Below the pieces are notes generated by a model. The model saw only the letters and a program-made list of their open reading frames with translations. It searched no databases and was not told where the DNA came from. From contig URJB01000014.1 in NCBI GenBank assembly GCA_900548145.1, positions 1 to 45,723 on the forward strand: DNA of 45,723 nucleotides, read 5' to 3'. The translations under genes and the position numbers were made by a program. Source of the DNA: an uncultured Eubacteriales bacterium (lineage in GTDB: Bacteria > Bacillota > Clostridia > Christensenellales > Aristaeellaceae). Numbering within the stretch: position 1 is the first letter of the stretch; each line of letters opens with the position of its first letter. This document shows positions 1 to 8,281 of this stretch, in pieces.

Positions 1-217
1 ACCACTGGTGCAACTGTTGTCGTGCCAACGGCATAGCAGGGAAGCGAAGTGCGGATGGGATAAACGCTGAAGGCATCTAAGCGTGAAGCCCACCTTAAGA
101 ATAAGACTCCAAGCAGCAATGCGAGAGACCCCTGGAAGACTACCAGGTGATAGGTCATCGGTGGAAGTGCAGTAATGCATGCAGCTTGATGATACTAATC
201 GGTCGATAGCTTGATTT
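1..217 (+). rRNA. 23S ribosomal RNA, 3' end (partial)
   Basis: The window opens inside the 3' part of a large-subunit rRNA. The stretch carries the conserved 3' domain VI pattern, including GCAGTAATGC followed by an ACTAAT-GGTCGA segment just before the mature end near 215-218. The 5' part lies outside the window. A 5S gene follows about 100 bases later in the same orientation, which is the normal order of an rRNA operon. The exact 3' end is uncertain by a few bases. Confidence 0.95.
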
Positions 218-317
218 AGTTGATTCGAAGAGACCAGAAGAAATGATGAATTGATCTTGAAAGGCTCATATGCAGTTGTCAGGTTTCGAGGGAAGCCTGA
301 AGAAGAAGTTCACCCAT

Positions 318-433
<116 letters not shown>

Positions 434-441
434 TTCCCTTT

Positions 442-472
442 CTCCGCTGGATTTTTCCCAGCGGAGTTTTTT
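442..472 (+). terminator. Rho-independent terminator of the rRNA operon
   Basis: A 9-bp stem (CTCCGCTGG / CCAGCGGAG) with a 7-base loop is followed directly by a run of T. It lies 8 bases after the 5S end. Confidence 0.9.
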
Positions 473-716
473 GTGCTTGCTTGAGGGAAAGGGAAACGAT
501 GAAGTGGACGGATGGAAATAAAATAGGAACTAATAGTCATATAAAGTGAACAGATAGTTGTTGTATAGTGAGCTGGACCGTGTGCGGAAACACACTGAAA
601 AGCCGGAACAGTACCGAAAGAACAATATATCCTAAAACCACAAGTTTTTCGGATTTCTTATGATTTGCACCTAATCAACCCCAAAAGTTTTTCTTTTGTA
701 TCACGGTATTTTTTCT
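473..716. other. Spacer between the rRNA operon and the MATE gene, no gene seen
   Basis: This AT-richer stretch has no open frame with a ribosome binding site and no clear RNA gene. Short overlapping open frames here look like chance. The only signal is the promoter-like pair that follows it. Confidence 0.5.
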
Positions 717-745
717 TTGACGGACAATGATTTGTGTGATAGGAT
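717..745 (+). promoter_or_regulatory. Predicted sigma-A promoter of the MATE gene
   Basis: TTGACG at 717-722 and TAGGAT at 740-745 are separated by 17 bases and lie about 55 bases before the start codon. The -10 matches 4 of 6 consensus positions. Position and spacing fit; there is no other evidence. Confidence 0.45.
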
Positions 746-799
746 AACGTCCGGTTTCGGAATAAACCAGAACGAAATCGGAAAGGATGCAAGCAGAAA

Positions 800-2140
800 A
801 TGGAGAAGGATTTGACACGCGGAAAGCCAGCACGAGTTTTGCTTCGTTTTGCTTTGCCGGTAATCGGCGGCAATTTGTTTCAGCTTTTTTATACACTGGC
901 TGATTCGGTGATCGTAGGACGCACGTTGGGCGCGGATGCACTGGCTGCTGTCGGCTCCACAAGCATCATTATCTATCTGGTGCTCTGCTTCATTCAGGGC
1001 TTTACCGGCGGATTTGGAATCTGTCTGGGCCAACGCTTCGGGGCAAAAGATCAGTCAGGAATGGAACGAAGCGTGCGAATTTCGTGGCTGCTGTCCCTGT
1101 TTTTTACGGTGGTGTTGACAGTCGTATGCTGCCTGCTGGCGCATCCGATTCTGCGGTGGATGCAGACGCCTGATGCCATTTACGCCGATGCATATGACTA
1201 TATGTTCGTTATCCTGCTGGGCACCGGTGCGACGATTTTTTACAACATGATCTCCAATATGCTGCGGGCTTTGGGGGACAGCCGCACGCCTGTTATTTTT
1301 CTGGTGGTGTCCTCGCTGGGCAATGTGGCGCTGGATGTTCTGTTTATCGTCCCCATGAAGATGGGCGTTGCCGGTGCGGCATGGGCAACGGTGCTCAGTC
1401 AGTTGATTTCCGCTGTTTTGTGCACGATCGTTGGAGTCAAAAATTATCCCGTCATGCGTCAACGGCTGTCCTCCCTTTTTATGAAGGAATGGCGTTCGGA
1501 GGCGGCGGCTCATTTGAAAATCGGTTTTCCCATGGGATTTCAGATGTCCGTGATGTGCATCGGTCAATTGGCGATGCAGGCGGCGGTCAACGCGTTGGGC
1601 CCATCGGCGATTGCCGGCTATACCGCCGCTACCAAGGTAGACCAGTTTTCGGTGCTGATGAACAACGCCATTGGCATTGCAACGGCGAATTATGTGGCGC
1701 AGAATTATGGAGCAAAGCTGTATGGCCGTATTAGGGCGGGCGTTCGAGCGGCACTCTTTCAGTTGACGACCGCCAATGTGCTGATGGCCGCGTTAATGCT
1801 CGTCTGCCGCAAGCAGGTGGTTTCTCTGTTTATCGACGCACCGACCGCAGCCGTGGTGGAATATGCCGTTGGTTATTTGGTAGCGGTCGCGCCATTTTAT
1901 CCGCTACTTGGCTTCCTGCTGGTATACCGTTCCGCCGAGCAAAGCATGGGGGACAGTCGTTCGCCGTTTATGGCCTGCATGGTGGAACTGGTGCTGCGAA
2001 TCGCTGCAACGACCTTCCTTTCCCGGCTGATCGGCTATACCGGCGTATGTTTGGCAAGCCCGCTGGCTTGGCTGGGCGCGATCTCTCTGCTGATCCCTGT
2101 GTACTACCGGCGCATGAAATTGCTGATCCGCGGTGTGTAA
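800..2140 (+). CDS. MATE family multidrug/drug-Na+ antiporter
   Basis: A 446-residue polytopic membrane protein with the N-terminal MATE pattern (ALPVIGGNLFQLFYTLADSVI, where the family has LP...Q.LY...D..ivG) and roughly 12 hydrophobic segments, the usual MATE length. Family members export cationic drugs or metabolites in exchange for Na+ or H+; the substrate cannot be read from sequence. The ATG follows a modest AAAGGA 12 bases upstream, and a promoter-like pair precedes it. It is a single-gene unit, since the next gene has its own strong promoter. It is intact, unlike the second MATE relic near 14.7-15.9 kb. Confidence 0.9.
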   Translation: MEKDLTRGKPARVLLRFALPVIGGNLFQLFYTLADSVIVGRTLGADALAAVGSTSIIIYLVLCFIQGFTGGFGICLGQRFGAKDQSGMERSVRISWLLSLFFTVVLTVVCCLLAHPILRWMQTPDAIYADAYDYMFVILLGTGATIFYNMISNMLRALGDSRTPVIFLVVSSLGNVALDVLFIVPMKMGVAGAAWATVLSQLISAVLCTIVGVKNYPVMRQRLSSLFMKEWRSEAAAHLKIGFPMGFQMSVMCIGQLAMQAAVNALGPSAIAGYTAATKVDQFSVLMNNAIGIATANYVAQNYGAKLYGRIRAGVRAALFQLTTANVLMAALMLVCRKQVVSLFIDAPTAAVVEYAVGYLVAVAPFYPLLGFLLVYRSAEQSMGDSRSPFMACMVELVLRIAATTFLSRLIGYTGVCLASPLAWLGAISLLIPVYYRRMKLLIRGV

Positions 2141-2142
2141 AC

Positions 2143-2171
2143 TTGCATGAAAAGGGGGTCTCCTGTATAAT
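2143..2171 (+). promoter_or_regulatory. Predicted sigma-A promoter of the nrnA pair
   Basis: TTGCAT (2143-2148) and a perfect TATAAT (2166-2171) are 17 bases apart, just after the MATE stop codon. A GC-rich inverted repeat (CGGTTTG ... CAAACCG, about 2178-2207) lies in the resulting leader. The pair presumably drives the DHH genes and perhaps the ABC importer behind them. Confidence 0.65.
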
Positions 2172-2240
2172 AGGGAACGGTTTGGCAGTTTAGCCCGTCA
2201 AACCGGTAAGAACCCTCATTGACCCATGAAAGGAAAACAG

Positions 2241-3182
2241 ATGTTTGAGACCATTCGAAAGCTGATCGAGGATCATGACGTGATCGTGCTGCATCGGCAC
2301 CAAAACCCGGACGGGGATGCGTTGGGAAGTCAGATCGGCTTAAAACACTTGATTCTGGACAATTATCCTGGCAAAACGGTCTATACGGTGGGCGATCCTG
2401 CCGGGCGTTACGCTTTTATGGAAGACAGCGTCATGGACGAGGTGCCCGACGAGGTCTATGCGGACGCGCTGGCAATCGTGCTCGACACGTCCGCCAAAGC
2501 GCTTATCAGTGATGAACGCTATTCGACAGCCGCAGCCACGGCGCGCATCGACCATCACCTTTTTTGTGAAACCATCGCGGAGACCGAAGTGGTGGACAGC
2601 AGTTTTGAAAGTTGCTGCGGGCTGATCGCTGCCATGGCAATGGAGTCCGGCTGGAAGCTGTCTCCGCTGTCGGCCCAATCCGTTTTTACCGGCATGGTCA
2701 CGGATTCCGGGCGCTTTCGGTACGATGCGGTCAACGCGCGCACCTTCCGTTTGGCCGCGTTTCTGCGAGAGCAGCCCTTTGACACCAATGAACTGTATAA
2801 TCACCTCTACGCCATGGATTACGAACAGGTTCGTCTGCGGGCACAGTTCGCACTGAAAATTCGTTTCACGCCCCACCACGTAGCTTATATTTACACCACG
2901 CAGGAGGAGAAAGAACAGTATCACGCGGACGATTTCGCCATTTCTCGCGGAATGGTCAATGTGATGTCGGATATCTCCGGGGTTCATATTTGGGTGAACT
3001 TCACGGAGAGCGACAAGGGCGTGCTGTGCGAGCTGCGGTCGGATCGGGTCAATATCAATCCGATTGCCGTGTCGTTTGGCGGCGGCGGTCATCAGAAGGC
3101 CAGCGGAGCCACCGTAGCCGACCGGGAAACGGCCATGGAAATGCTGGAAAGTCTGGATAAACTGGCGGAGGAAATGAAATGA
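2241..3182 (+). CDS. nrnA: DHH/DHHA1 phosphoesterase, NrnA-like (oligoribonuclease / pAp phosphatase)
   Basis: A 313-residue DHH-superfamily enzyme. It has NPDGD with metal-binding Asp24 and Asp26, VLDTS near 80, the DHH triad at 104-106, TDSGRF in the middle, and a C-terminal DHHA1 glycine cluster (GGGGHQKASG). NrnA enzymes degrade short RNA oligomers and dephosphorylate 3'-phosphoadenosine 5'-phosphate; some relatives cleave cyclic dinucleotide products. An in-frame ATG exists at 2226, but the AAAGGA at 2229-2234 lies between the two ATGs and is 6 bases before the ATG at 2241, so the latter was chosen. The next DHH gene overlaps its stop by 4 bases. Confidence 0.88.
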   Translation: MFETIRKLIEDHDVIVLHRHQNPDGDALGSQIGLKHLILDNYPGKTVYTVGDPAGRYAFMEDSVMDEVPDEVYADALAIVLDTSAKALISDERYSTAAATARIDHHLFCETIAETEVVDSSFESCCGLIAAMAMESGWKLSPLSAQSVFTGMVTDSGRFRYDAVNARTFRLAAFLREQPFDTNELYNHLYAMDYEQVRLRAQFALKIRFTPHHVAYIYTTQEEKEQYHADDFAISRGMVNVMSDISGVHIWVNFTESDKGVLCELRSDRVNINPIAVSFGGGGHQKASGATVADRETAMEMLESLDKLAEEMK

Positions 3183-4159
3183 CCCGGGAAAAAATGCTGC
3201 CGATTCTTCAAAAAATACAGGAATACGATCATATCATCCTTTTCCGTCACAAGAGGCCCGACGGCGATTGTCTGGGCGCCAGCAAAGGGCTGCAGAGGAT
3301 GCTGCGTCTCAGCTTCCCGGAAAAGCAGGTCGATCTGCCGGAAAGCGACGGTTCCGAGCACTTGGCCTTTCTGGGGCCGGACGGTCCGGCTATATCCGAG
3401 GCTGCTTATGTCAATGCGTTGGGCGTGGTGGTGGACACCGGCTCCTCTGATCGAATTTCCAACCCCCATTTTTCCCTGTGCCGGGAGCTGGTCAAGATCG
3501 ACCATCATCCCAACGTGGAGCCTTATGCCCCTACGTTGTGGGTGGAGGAGGACTGCTCGTCCTGCTGTGAGATGATCGCCGCGCTGGCCGAGACCTTCCC
3601 GGAAACGCTGAAAATCGACCCGCAGGCCGCCTCATTCCTGTATCTGGGCATGGTGACAGATTCCGGGCGCTTTCGTTTCCCTGGGGTGAACGGGGATACT
3701 TTGCGCCGGGCCGCGTTCTTGATGGACGCAGGCGTGGATACGCAGCGGCTGTACGCCCGGCTGTATTTGCGGGATTTCGAATCCTTCCGCTTTGAGGCAT
3801 GGGTCTACGATCAGCTTCACCGCACGGAAAACGGCGTGGTCTGGCTGCGGATCGACCGGGAAGAACAGGAAAAGTTCGGCCTGTCCTTTGAAAACGCCAG
3901 CGCCGCCGTCGGCTATCTGGACACCATCAAGGGCTGCATCTGCCAGCTGGCTTTCATTGACGCGCCGGACGGCTCCATCCGGGTGCGGCTGCGTTCCCGG
4001 TTCATGTCGGTAAACGGGCTGGCGGAGCGTTATCACGGCGGTGGCCATGCTTGTGCCAGCGGGGCCACGGTGTATAGCGTCGAAGAACTGAATGCGCTTG
4101 TTGCAGAGGCAGACGCGCTGACGGGGCAGTACAAGGCCGGGCATGACGATTGGCTGTAA
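3179..4159 (+). CDS. Second DHH/DHHA1 phosphoesterase, NrnA-like paralogue
   Basis: A 326-residue paralogue of the preceding protein with all motifs kept: RPDGD near residue 25, VVDTGSSD, IDHH, TDSGRF and a C-terminal GGGHACASG DHHA1 motif. Its ATG overlaps the previous TGA (ATGA), so the two are probably translationally coupled and may form a heteromer or divide substrates. The paralogues are well diverged, so this is not a recent duplication. Which of nanoRNA, pAp or linear dinucleotides it prefers cannot be told from sequence. The amino acid importer starts 33 bases later. Confidence 0.85.
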   Translation: MTREKMLPILQKIQEYDHIILFRHKRPDGDCLGASKGLQRMLRLSFPEKQVDLPESDGSEHLAFLGPDGPAISEAAYVNALGVVVDTGSSDRISNPHFSLCRELVKIDHHPNVEPYAPTLWVEEDCSSCCEMIAALAETFPETLKIDPQAASFLYLGMVTDSGRFRFPGVNGDTLRRAAFLMDAGVDTQRLYARLYLRDFESFRFEAWVYDQLHRTENGVVWLRIDREEQEKFGLSFENASAAVGYLDTIKGCICQLAFIDAPDGSIRVRLRSRFMSVNGLAERYHGGGHACASGATVYSVEELNALVAEADALTGQYKAGHDDWL

Positions 4160-4192
4160 CATGATAAGGTTTCCATAAAGGCAGGAATTTGA

Positions 4193-4879
4193 ATGGACCA
4201 ACGCGTTATCCAATTACTGATCGATTCCTTCGGGCAGATTTTGCTGCCCGGCCTGACCATGACCATCCCGCTGACGGTGATCTCCTTTTCGTTGGCGATG
4301 GTCATCGCCATTATCACCGCACTGGTGCAGTTCGCCAACATCCGCGTATTGAAGCAGATCGCCCGGTTCTATATCTGGGTGGTGCGCGGCACGCCGCTGC
4401 TGGTGCAGCTGTTCGTTGTGTTCTACGGTCTGCCGGATATCGGCATCGTGCTGGATCCTTTCCCGGCGGCGATCATCGTTTTCTCCATCAATGAGGGCGC
4501 TTACTGCGCTGAGACCATGCGGGCGGCGCTGGAAGCTGTCCCTGCCGGTCAGATGGAGGCGGGCTATTGTGTGGGCATGAGCTATTTGCAGATCATTCGG
4601 CGCATCGTACTGCCTCAGGCGCTGCGGACGGCCTTCCCGCCCCTGTCCAATTCCCTGATCTCCATGGTGAAGGACACCTCGCTGGCGGCCAACATTACCG
4701 TGATGGAAATGTTCATGGCCACCCAGCGCATTGCGGCGCGCACCTATGAAATGCTGCCCCTGTACTGCGAGGTGGCAGCGATCTACCTGCTGTTTTCAAC
4801 GATCCTGACCTTCATTCAGCGGGCAGGGGAAAGGAGGCTTTCTTCCTATGGCAAACGGGACGGCAAGCGAAAAGCGTGA
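4193..4879 (+). CDS. Polar amino acid ABC transporter, permease
   Basis: A 228-residue inner-membrane permease of the HisMQ/GlnP type. It has about five hydrophobic segments, the early WVVRGTPLLVQ pattern typical of polar amino acid permeases, and the EAA loop (EAGYCVGMSYLQIIRRIVLPQA region, about residues 123-144) that contacts the ATPase. Only one permease gene is present, so it would act as a homodimer. The start has AGGAA about 7 bases upstream. The 3' end overlaps the ATPase gene by 32 bases, so the genes are co-translated. Cystine, glutamine or arginine are possible substrates. Confidence 0.9.
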   Translation: MDQRVIQLLIDSFGQILLPGLTMTIPLTVISFSLAMVIAIITALVQFANIRVLKQIARFYIWVVRGTPLLVQLFVVFYGLPDIGIVLDPFPAAIIVFSINEGAYCAETMRAALEAVPAGQMEAGYCVGMSYLQIIRRIVLPQALRTAFPPLSNSLISMVKDTSLAANITVMEMFMATQRIAARTYEMLPLYCEVAAIYLLFSTILTFIQRAGERRLSSYGKRDGKRKA

Positions 4880-5636
4880 ATGTCTTCTTCGGGTCGACAA
4901 TATCCGCAAGGCCTTCGGCGGTCAGCCCGTTCTGCGGGATGTGAGTCTGGAGGTGGATAAGGGCGACGTGATTGCCATTTTGGGCCCCAGCGGGTCGGGC
5001 AAGACCACGCTGCTGCGGTGCCTGAATTTCCTCGAACGGGCGGACGGCGGAACGCTGACCTTCGACGGGGAGACCTTTGATCTGCATCAAACGGCCAAGC
5101 GGGATATTGCCCGACTTCGGCGCAAGACGGCCTTTGTGTTCCAGAGCTACAATCTGTTCCTGAACAAAACGGCACTGGGCAACATCATGGAAGGGCTGGT
5201 GGTGGCTCGGAAAATGCCCAAGGCCGAGGCCAAAGCCATCGGCATGAAAATGCTGGAGAAGGTCGGTCTGGCCGATCGGGCGGAGGCGTATCCCGCCGAG
5301 CTTTCCGGCGGACAGCAGCAGCGGGTGGCCATTGCCCGGGCGCTGGCTTCCGACCCGGAGATCATCTATTTTGACGAGCCCACTTCCGCCCTCGATCCGG
5401 AGCTGACCGGCGAGGTGCTGTCCGTCATGCGCGACCTGGCGCAGGAGGGCATGACCATGCTGGTGGTCACCCATGAAATGGGCTTTGCCCGGAATGTTTC
5501 CAACAAGGTGGCCTTCATGGAAAACGGCGTTATTGTGGAGGAAGGCCCATCCAAGGCGTTTTTCGATCATCCGAAGGAAGCGCGCACCCGCGCCTTTTTG
5601 CGGATGGTCGATGGCGATCAGGAGCCCCGCGCCTGA
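4848..5636 (+). CDS. Polar amino acid ABC transporter, ATP-binding subunit
   Basis: A 262-residue GlnQ/HisP-type ATPase with Walker A GPSGSGKT at 46-53, the Q-loop in VFQSYNLF, the signature LSGGQQQR, Walker B IIYFDEPTSALD, and the switch His in VVTHEMGF. It powers the permease encoded just upstream. The ATG is placed by AAGGAGG at 4831-4837, which lies inside the permease gene. The order permease, ATPase, binding protein is standard for this importer family. The N-terminal dozen residues before the ABC fold are not conserved-looking. Confidence 0.93.
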   Translation: MANGTASEKRECLLRVDNIRKAFGGQPVLRDVSLEVDKGDVIAILGPSGSGKTTLLRCLNFLERADGGTLTFDGETFDLHQTAKRDIARLRRKTAFVFQSYNLFLNKTALGNIMEGLVVARKMPKAEAKAIGMKMLEKVGLADRAEAYPAELSGGQQQRVAIARALASDPEIIYFDEPTSALDPELTGEVLSVMRDLAQEGMTMLVVTHEMGFARNVSNKVAFMENGVIVEEGPSKAFFDHPKEARTRAFLRMVDGDQEPRA

Positions 5637-5675
5637 TACTCGCGGGGAACGAGTCAAAGAAAGGAATGATAGAGC

Positions 5676-6476
5676 ATGCATAAATTTCGTGGATTTGCGG
5701 CGCTATTGCTGGCGCTGATGATGGGACTGACCGTTTTTGCGGCTCAGGCTGAAAGCGGCGATCTTCTTTCGGAAATCCAGAGCCGGGGCGAGATCGTAGT
5801 CGCCACTGAGGGCGCGTGGGCTCCGTGGACGTATCATGACGAGCAGGGCACACTGGTGGGCTTCGACGTGGAGGTCATGCAGGCCATCGCCGCCAAGCTG
5901 GGCGTGACGGCTACCTTTGCCGAGACCGAGTGGGACGGCATCTTCGCCGGGCTGGACTCCGGCCGTTACGATATTGCCGCCAACGGCGTGGAAGTGACGG
6001 ACGAGCGCGCCCAGAAGTATGATTTCTCCACGCCCTACGGCTATATCCGGACGGCGCTGATCGTGCGGGGCGACAATACCGATATTCAGTCCTTCGAGGA
6101 CCTGAAGGGCAAGCATACCGCCAACTCCATCGCCAGCACCTACATGACGCTGGCTGAGAGCTACGGCGCTACCGCCGCCGGGGTGGATACGCTGGATCAG
6201 ACCATACAGATGGTGCTGTCCGGCCGCGCGGACGCGACGCTGAACGCGGAGGTCTCCTTCTACGATTACATGAACGTCCATCCCGACGCGAACCTGAAGG
6301 TGGTCGCCCTGACGGACGAAGCCTCCAAGGTGTCCCTGCCCATGCGCAAGGAAGAACGCAGCGCTTCTCTGCTGGAAGCGGTCAATGAGGCCATTGCCGA
6401 GCTGGACGCGGAAGGTGAACTGACCCGCATTTCTGAAAAATACTTCGGTAAGGATATTACCAAGGCGGAACAGTAA
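5676..6476 (+). CDS. Polar amino acid ABC transporter, substrate-binding protein
   Basis: A 266-residue secreted binding protein of family 3 (HisJ/GlnH fold). It has a signal peptide of about 25 residues ending AAQA-ES, then a mature start (RGEIVVATEGAWAPWTYHDE) typical of the fold, and the VGFDVEVMQAIAAKLGV and DIAANGVEVTDERAQKYDFSTPY signatures. No lipobox Cys follows the signal peptide, unlike most Gram-positive binding proteins, so membrane attachment is not evident. It delivers substrate to the two preceding subunits; the ligand is not identifiable. A strong terminator follows 16 bases after the stop. Confidence 0.92.
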   Translation: MHKFRGFAALLLALMMGLTVFAAQAESGDLLSEIQSRGEIVVATEGAWAPWTYHDEQGTLVGFDVEVMQAIAAKLGVTATFAETEWDGIFAGLDSGRYDIAANGVEVTDERAQKYDFSTPYGYIRTALIVRGDNTDIQSFEDLKGKHTANSIASTYMTLAESYGATAAGVDTLDQTIQMVLSGRADATLNAEVSFYDYMNVHPDANLKVVALTDEASKVSLPMRKEERSASLLEAVNEAIAELDAEGELTRISEKYFGKDITKAEQ

Positions 6477-6492
6477 AGCGCTTATAAACTCA

Positions 6493-6526
6493 AAACGTCT
6501 CCCCCTATCCATGGGGGAGACGTTTT
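6493..6526. terminator. Bidirectional terminator between the amino acid importer and the GH4 gene
   Basis: A stem of about 13 bp (AAAACGTCTCCCCC / GGGGGAGACGTTTT) with A and T runs on its flanks can stop transcription from both converging genes. Confidence 0.88.
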
Positions 6527-6621
6527 TTGAGGAAGGCTGGACAGAAAATCAGGGCTGCGGCATGGCAATACGTTTCGTGGAGCAGGCAGCGAAGCCTTGA
6601 AAACGCCAGCCGTCAGGCCGG

Positions 6622-7953
6622 TCAATTCTTGCGGCGCATCCCTGCCGGGAGCCAGGGCTCGCTGAAAGCGAACAGTTCGTCTACCAGCTGGCGAATCTCC
6701 CGCAGATCCAGCACGGCGGAGGTGAGCGGGTCGTAGCAGATCGCTTTGTAGATCAGTTCGCGGTCGCCCTCGAAGCAGGCGCGAACCGCCATTTCCTCGA
6801 TCTGGCTGGAAAGATGCATCAGGGGGAGGAGTTCGTCGGGAATCGGCCCCACGTGAATGGGCTGCAGGCCGTTGCGGCTGGCCAGAACGGGCACTTCCAC
6901 GCAGGCTCCCGCCGGCAGATTGTCGATCAGGCCGTAGTTGCGCACGTTGCCGTTGAAGGAGTACAGCTGGCCGTCCCCGAAGAGGGCGTTGAAAATGCTG
7001 GCGGCGTACTCGTTGCCGCGCTGGAGGTCGGCCGGTTCGTTGAGGAATTTTTCCAAATCGGTGTAGTAGTCTGCTTTCCGTTTTTCCCGGACCTCGATGG
7101 TGAAGTTGGTGCGGCCCGTGTTCCAGCTGGTGCCTCGGTAGCAGTATTTTTCCAGCAGGTCGTCCCGCTTGCGGAACCACGGACTGTACTCGGAAAAATG
7201 TCCGCTGGATTCGGTCACATAATACCCCAGCGCCAGAAAGACCTCGTTGCGGACGATGTCCTCGTCATACACCGCCGGATCGTTCAGCGTGCGCTGCCGC
7301 AGGGCCGGGTACAGGTTTTCTCCGTTGTGGGTCAGCTTCAGATAATAGGCCAGATGATTGATGCCGGCGCAGGTGTATTCGATTTCATTCACAGGGATAT
7401 TCAGAATTTTGCTGAATTTTTCAATACCGTGCTGTACGCTGTGGCACAGGCCGGTGGTCAGTACCTCGGGCGCGGCCTCCTGCATGGCGCGGCAAAGCAT
7501 GGCCATGGGGTTGGTGTAGTTCAGAAAGACCGCGTTGGGGCAGTAGCGCTGAACGTCCTTCAGCACGTCCAGCATGACGGGTGCGGTGCGCAGAAAACGG
7601 AAAATGCCCGCAGGGTTCCGGGTGTCGCCCACATTGATCTTAACACCGTACTTTTCGCAGATTTCCAGATCACGCCGAAAAACCTCCAACGGCTGGGCCA
7701 TAAGCATACTCAGCACGCCGTCCGCCCCGGGAAGCACCTCCGTGCGATCGGTGGTGCAGATCAGCTTGGCGGGGTAATGCCCTGCGTCAATGATGTGCTG
7801 CACCGCACGGCGCGCGTATTCCAGCCCTTCGGGGTTGATGTCTACCAAAGCGATGGTCGCGTCGGCAAAAGCGGGAAAGGTGAGAATGTCCCGAACCAGA
7901 TTGCGGGTGAAAACGTGGCTGCCCGCGCCGATGAGAACAAATTTCCTGGACAT
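6622..7953 (-). CDS. Glycoside hydrolase family 4, alpha-galactosidase-like (MelA type)
   Basis: A 443-residue NAD+- and Mn2+-dependent GH4 enzyme. The Rossmann motif GAGS is at residues 9-12, NYTNPM at 145-150, and the metal-binding CHS at 170-172 (GLCHSVQ, the pattern of alpha-galactosidase members) with the further His200. GH4 enzymes cleave via a transient C3 oxidation. The phospho-glycosidase subgroup cannot be fully excluded, but no PTS is nearby and the neighbouring ABC importer would bring in unphosphorylated sugar. The CAT at 7951-7953 was chosen because AGGAGGA lies 7 bases upstream; a longer frame exists without a binding site. It is divergent from the importer genes. Confidence 0.88.
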   Translation of the reverse strand: MSRKFVLIGAGSHVFTRNLVRDILTFPAFADATIALVDINPEGLEYARRAVQHIIDAGHYPAKLICTTDRTEVLPGADGVLSMLMAQPLEVFRRDLEICEKYGVKINVGDTRNPAGIFRFLRTAPVMLDVLKDVQRYCPNAVFLNYTNPMAMLCRAMQEAAPEVLTTGLCHSVQHGIEKFSKILNIPVNEIEYTCAGINHLAYYLKLTHNGENLYPALRQRTLNDPAVYDEDIVRNEVFLALGYYVTESSGHFSEYSPWFRKRDDLLEKYCYRGTSWNTGRTNFTIEVREKRKADYYTDLEKFLNEPADLQRGNEYAASIFNALFGDGQLYSFNGNVRNYGLIDNLPAGACVEVPVLASRNGLQPIHVGPIPDELLPLMHLSSQIEEMAVRACFEGDRELIYKAICYDPLTSAVLDLREIRQLVDELFAFSEPWLPAGMRRKN

Positions 7954-8028
7954 CTGTCGTTCCTCCTGTTCAAACGATGGAAAGCCTAGGGAAAGCCTAG
8001 AAAAATCCATGCTGTATCATTTGCACAC

Positions 8029-8057
8029 ACTGTAGCATGATGAAATAAAACTGTCAA
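8029..8057 (-). promoter_or_regulatory. Predicted promoter of the GH4 gene
   Basis: On the minus strand TTGACA (complement of 8052-8057) is followed after 17 bases by TACAGT (complement of 8029-8034), about 75 bases before the GH4 start codon. The -35 is perfect; the -10 matches 4 of 6. Confidence 0.6.
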
Positions 8058-8130
8058 TGTGGCCAAATTCTCTCCAAAATAGAAGGGTGAAATTCGCTGT
8101 ACACCAGAAATAAAACCGATTTGGCAAAAA

Positions 8131-8149
8131 CGTGGTCAAATTCACCACG
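8131..8149. promoter_or_regulatory. Inverted repeat between divergent sugar genes, candidate operator
   Basis: CGTGGT and ACCACG form a perfect 6-bp dyad separated by 7 bases in the space between the two divergent transcripts. A related half with GTGGCCAAATTC occurs at about 8059-8070. No regulator can be assigned. Confidence 0.4.
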
Positions 8150-8216
8150 AGCAAAAGAAAAAGCCGAAAAAAACGTCCTTTTTCCGAACGATTGTCCTGC
8201 TGTGAATTTGACTATA

Positions 8217-8245
8217 TTTACGAAAACGATTCGTCCGCCTATAAT
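8217..8245 (+). promoter_or_regulatory. Predicted promoter of the sugar importer operon with an embedded palindrome
   Basis: TTTACG (8217-8222), 17 bases, then a perfect TATAAT (8240-8245), about 37 bases before the first permease ATG. The spacer holds the dyad ACGAAAACGATTCGT (8220-8234), with ACGAA and TTCGT arms and a central CG-containing core. It resembles LacI/CcpA-family operators. A repressor bound there would block polymerase directly. Confidence 0.6.
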
Positions 8246-8281
8246 CGGGCCATAGCAAAACGCAACAGGAGTGAATGGAGA

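Noticed and set aside
6814..7989. Plus-strand open frame of 391 codons opposite the GH4 gene
   Set aside because: The minus-strand GH4 protein has all family motifs; the plus frame is a shadow.
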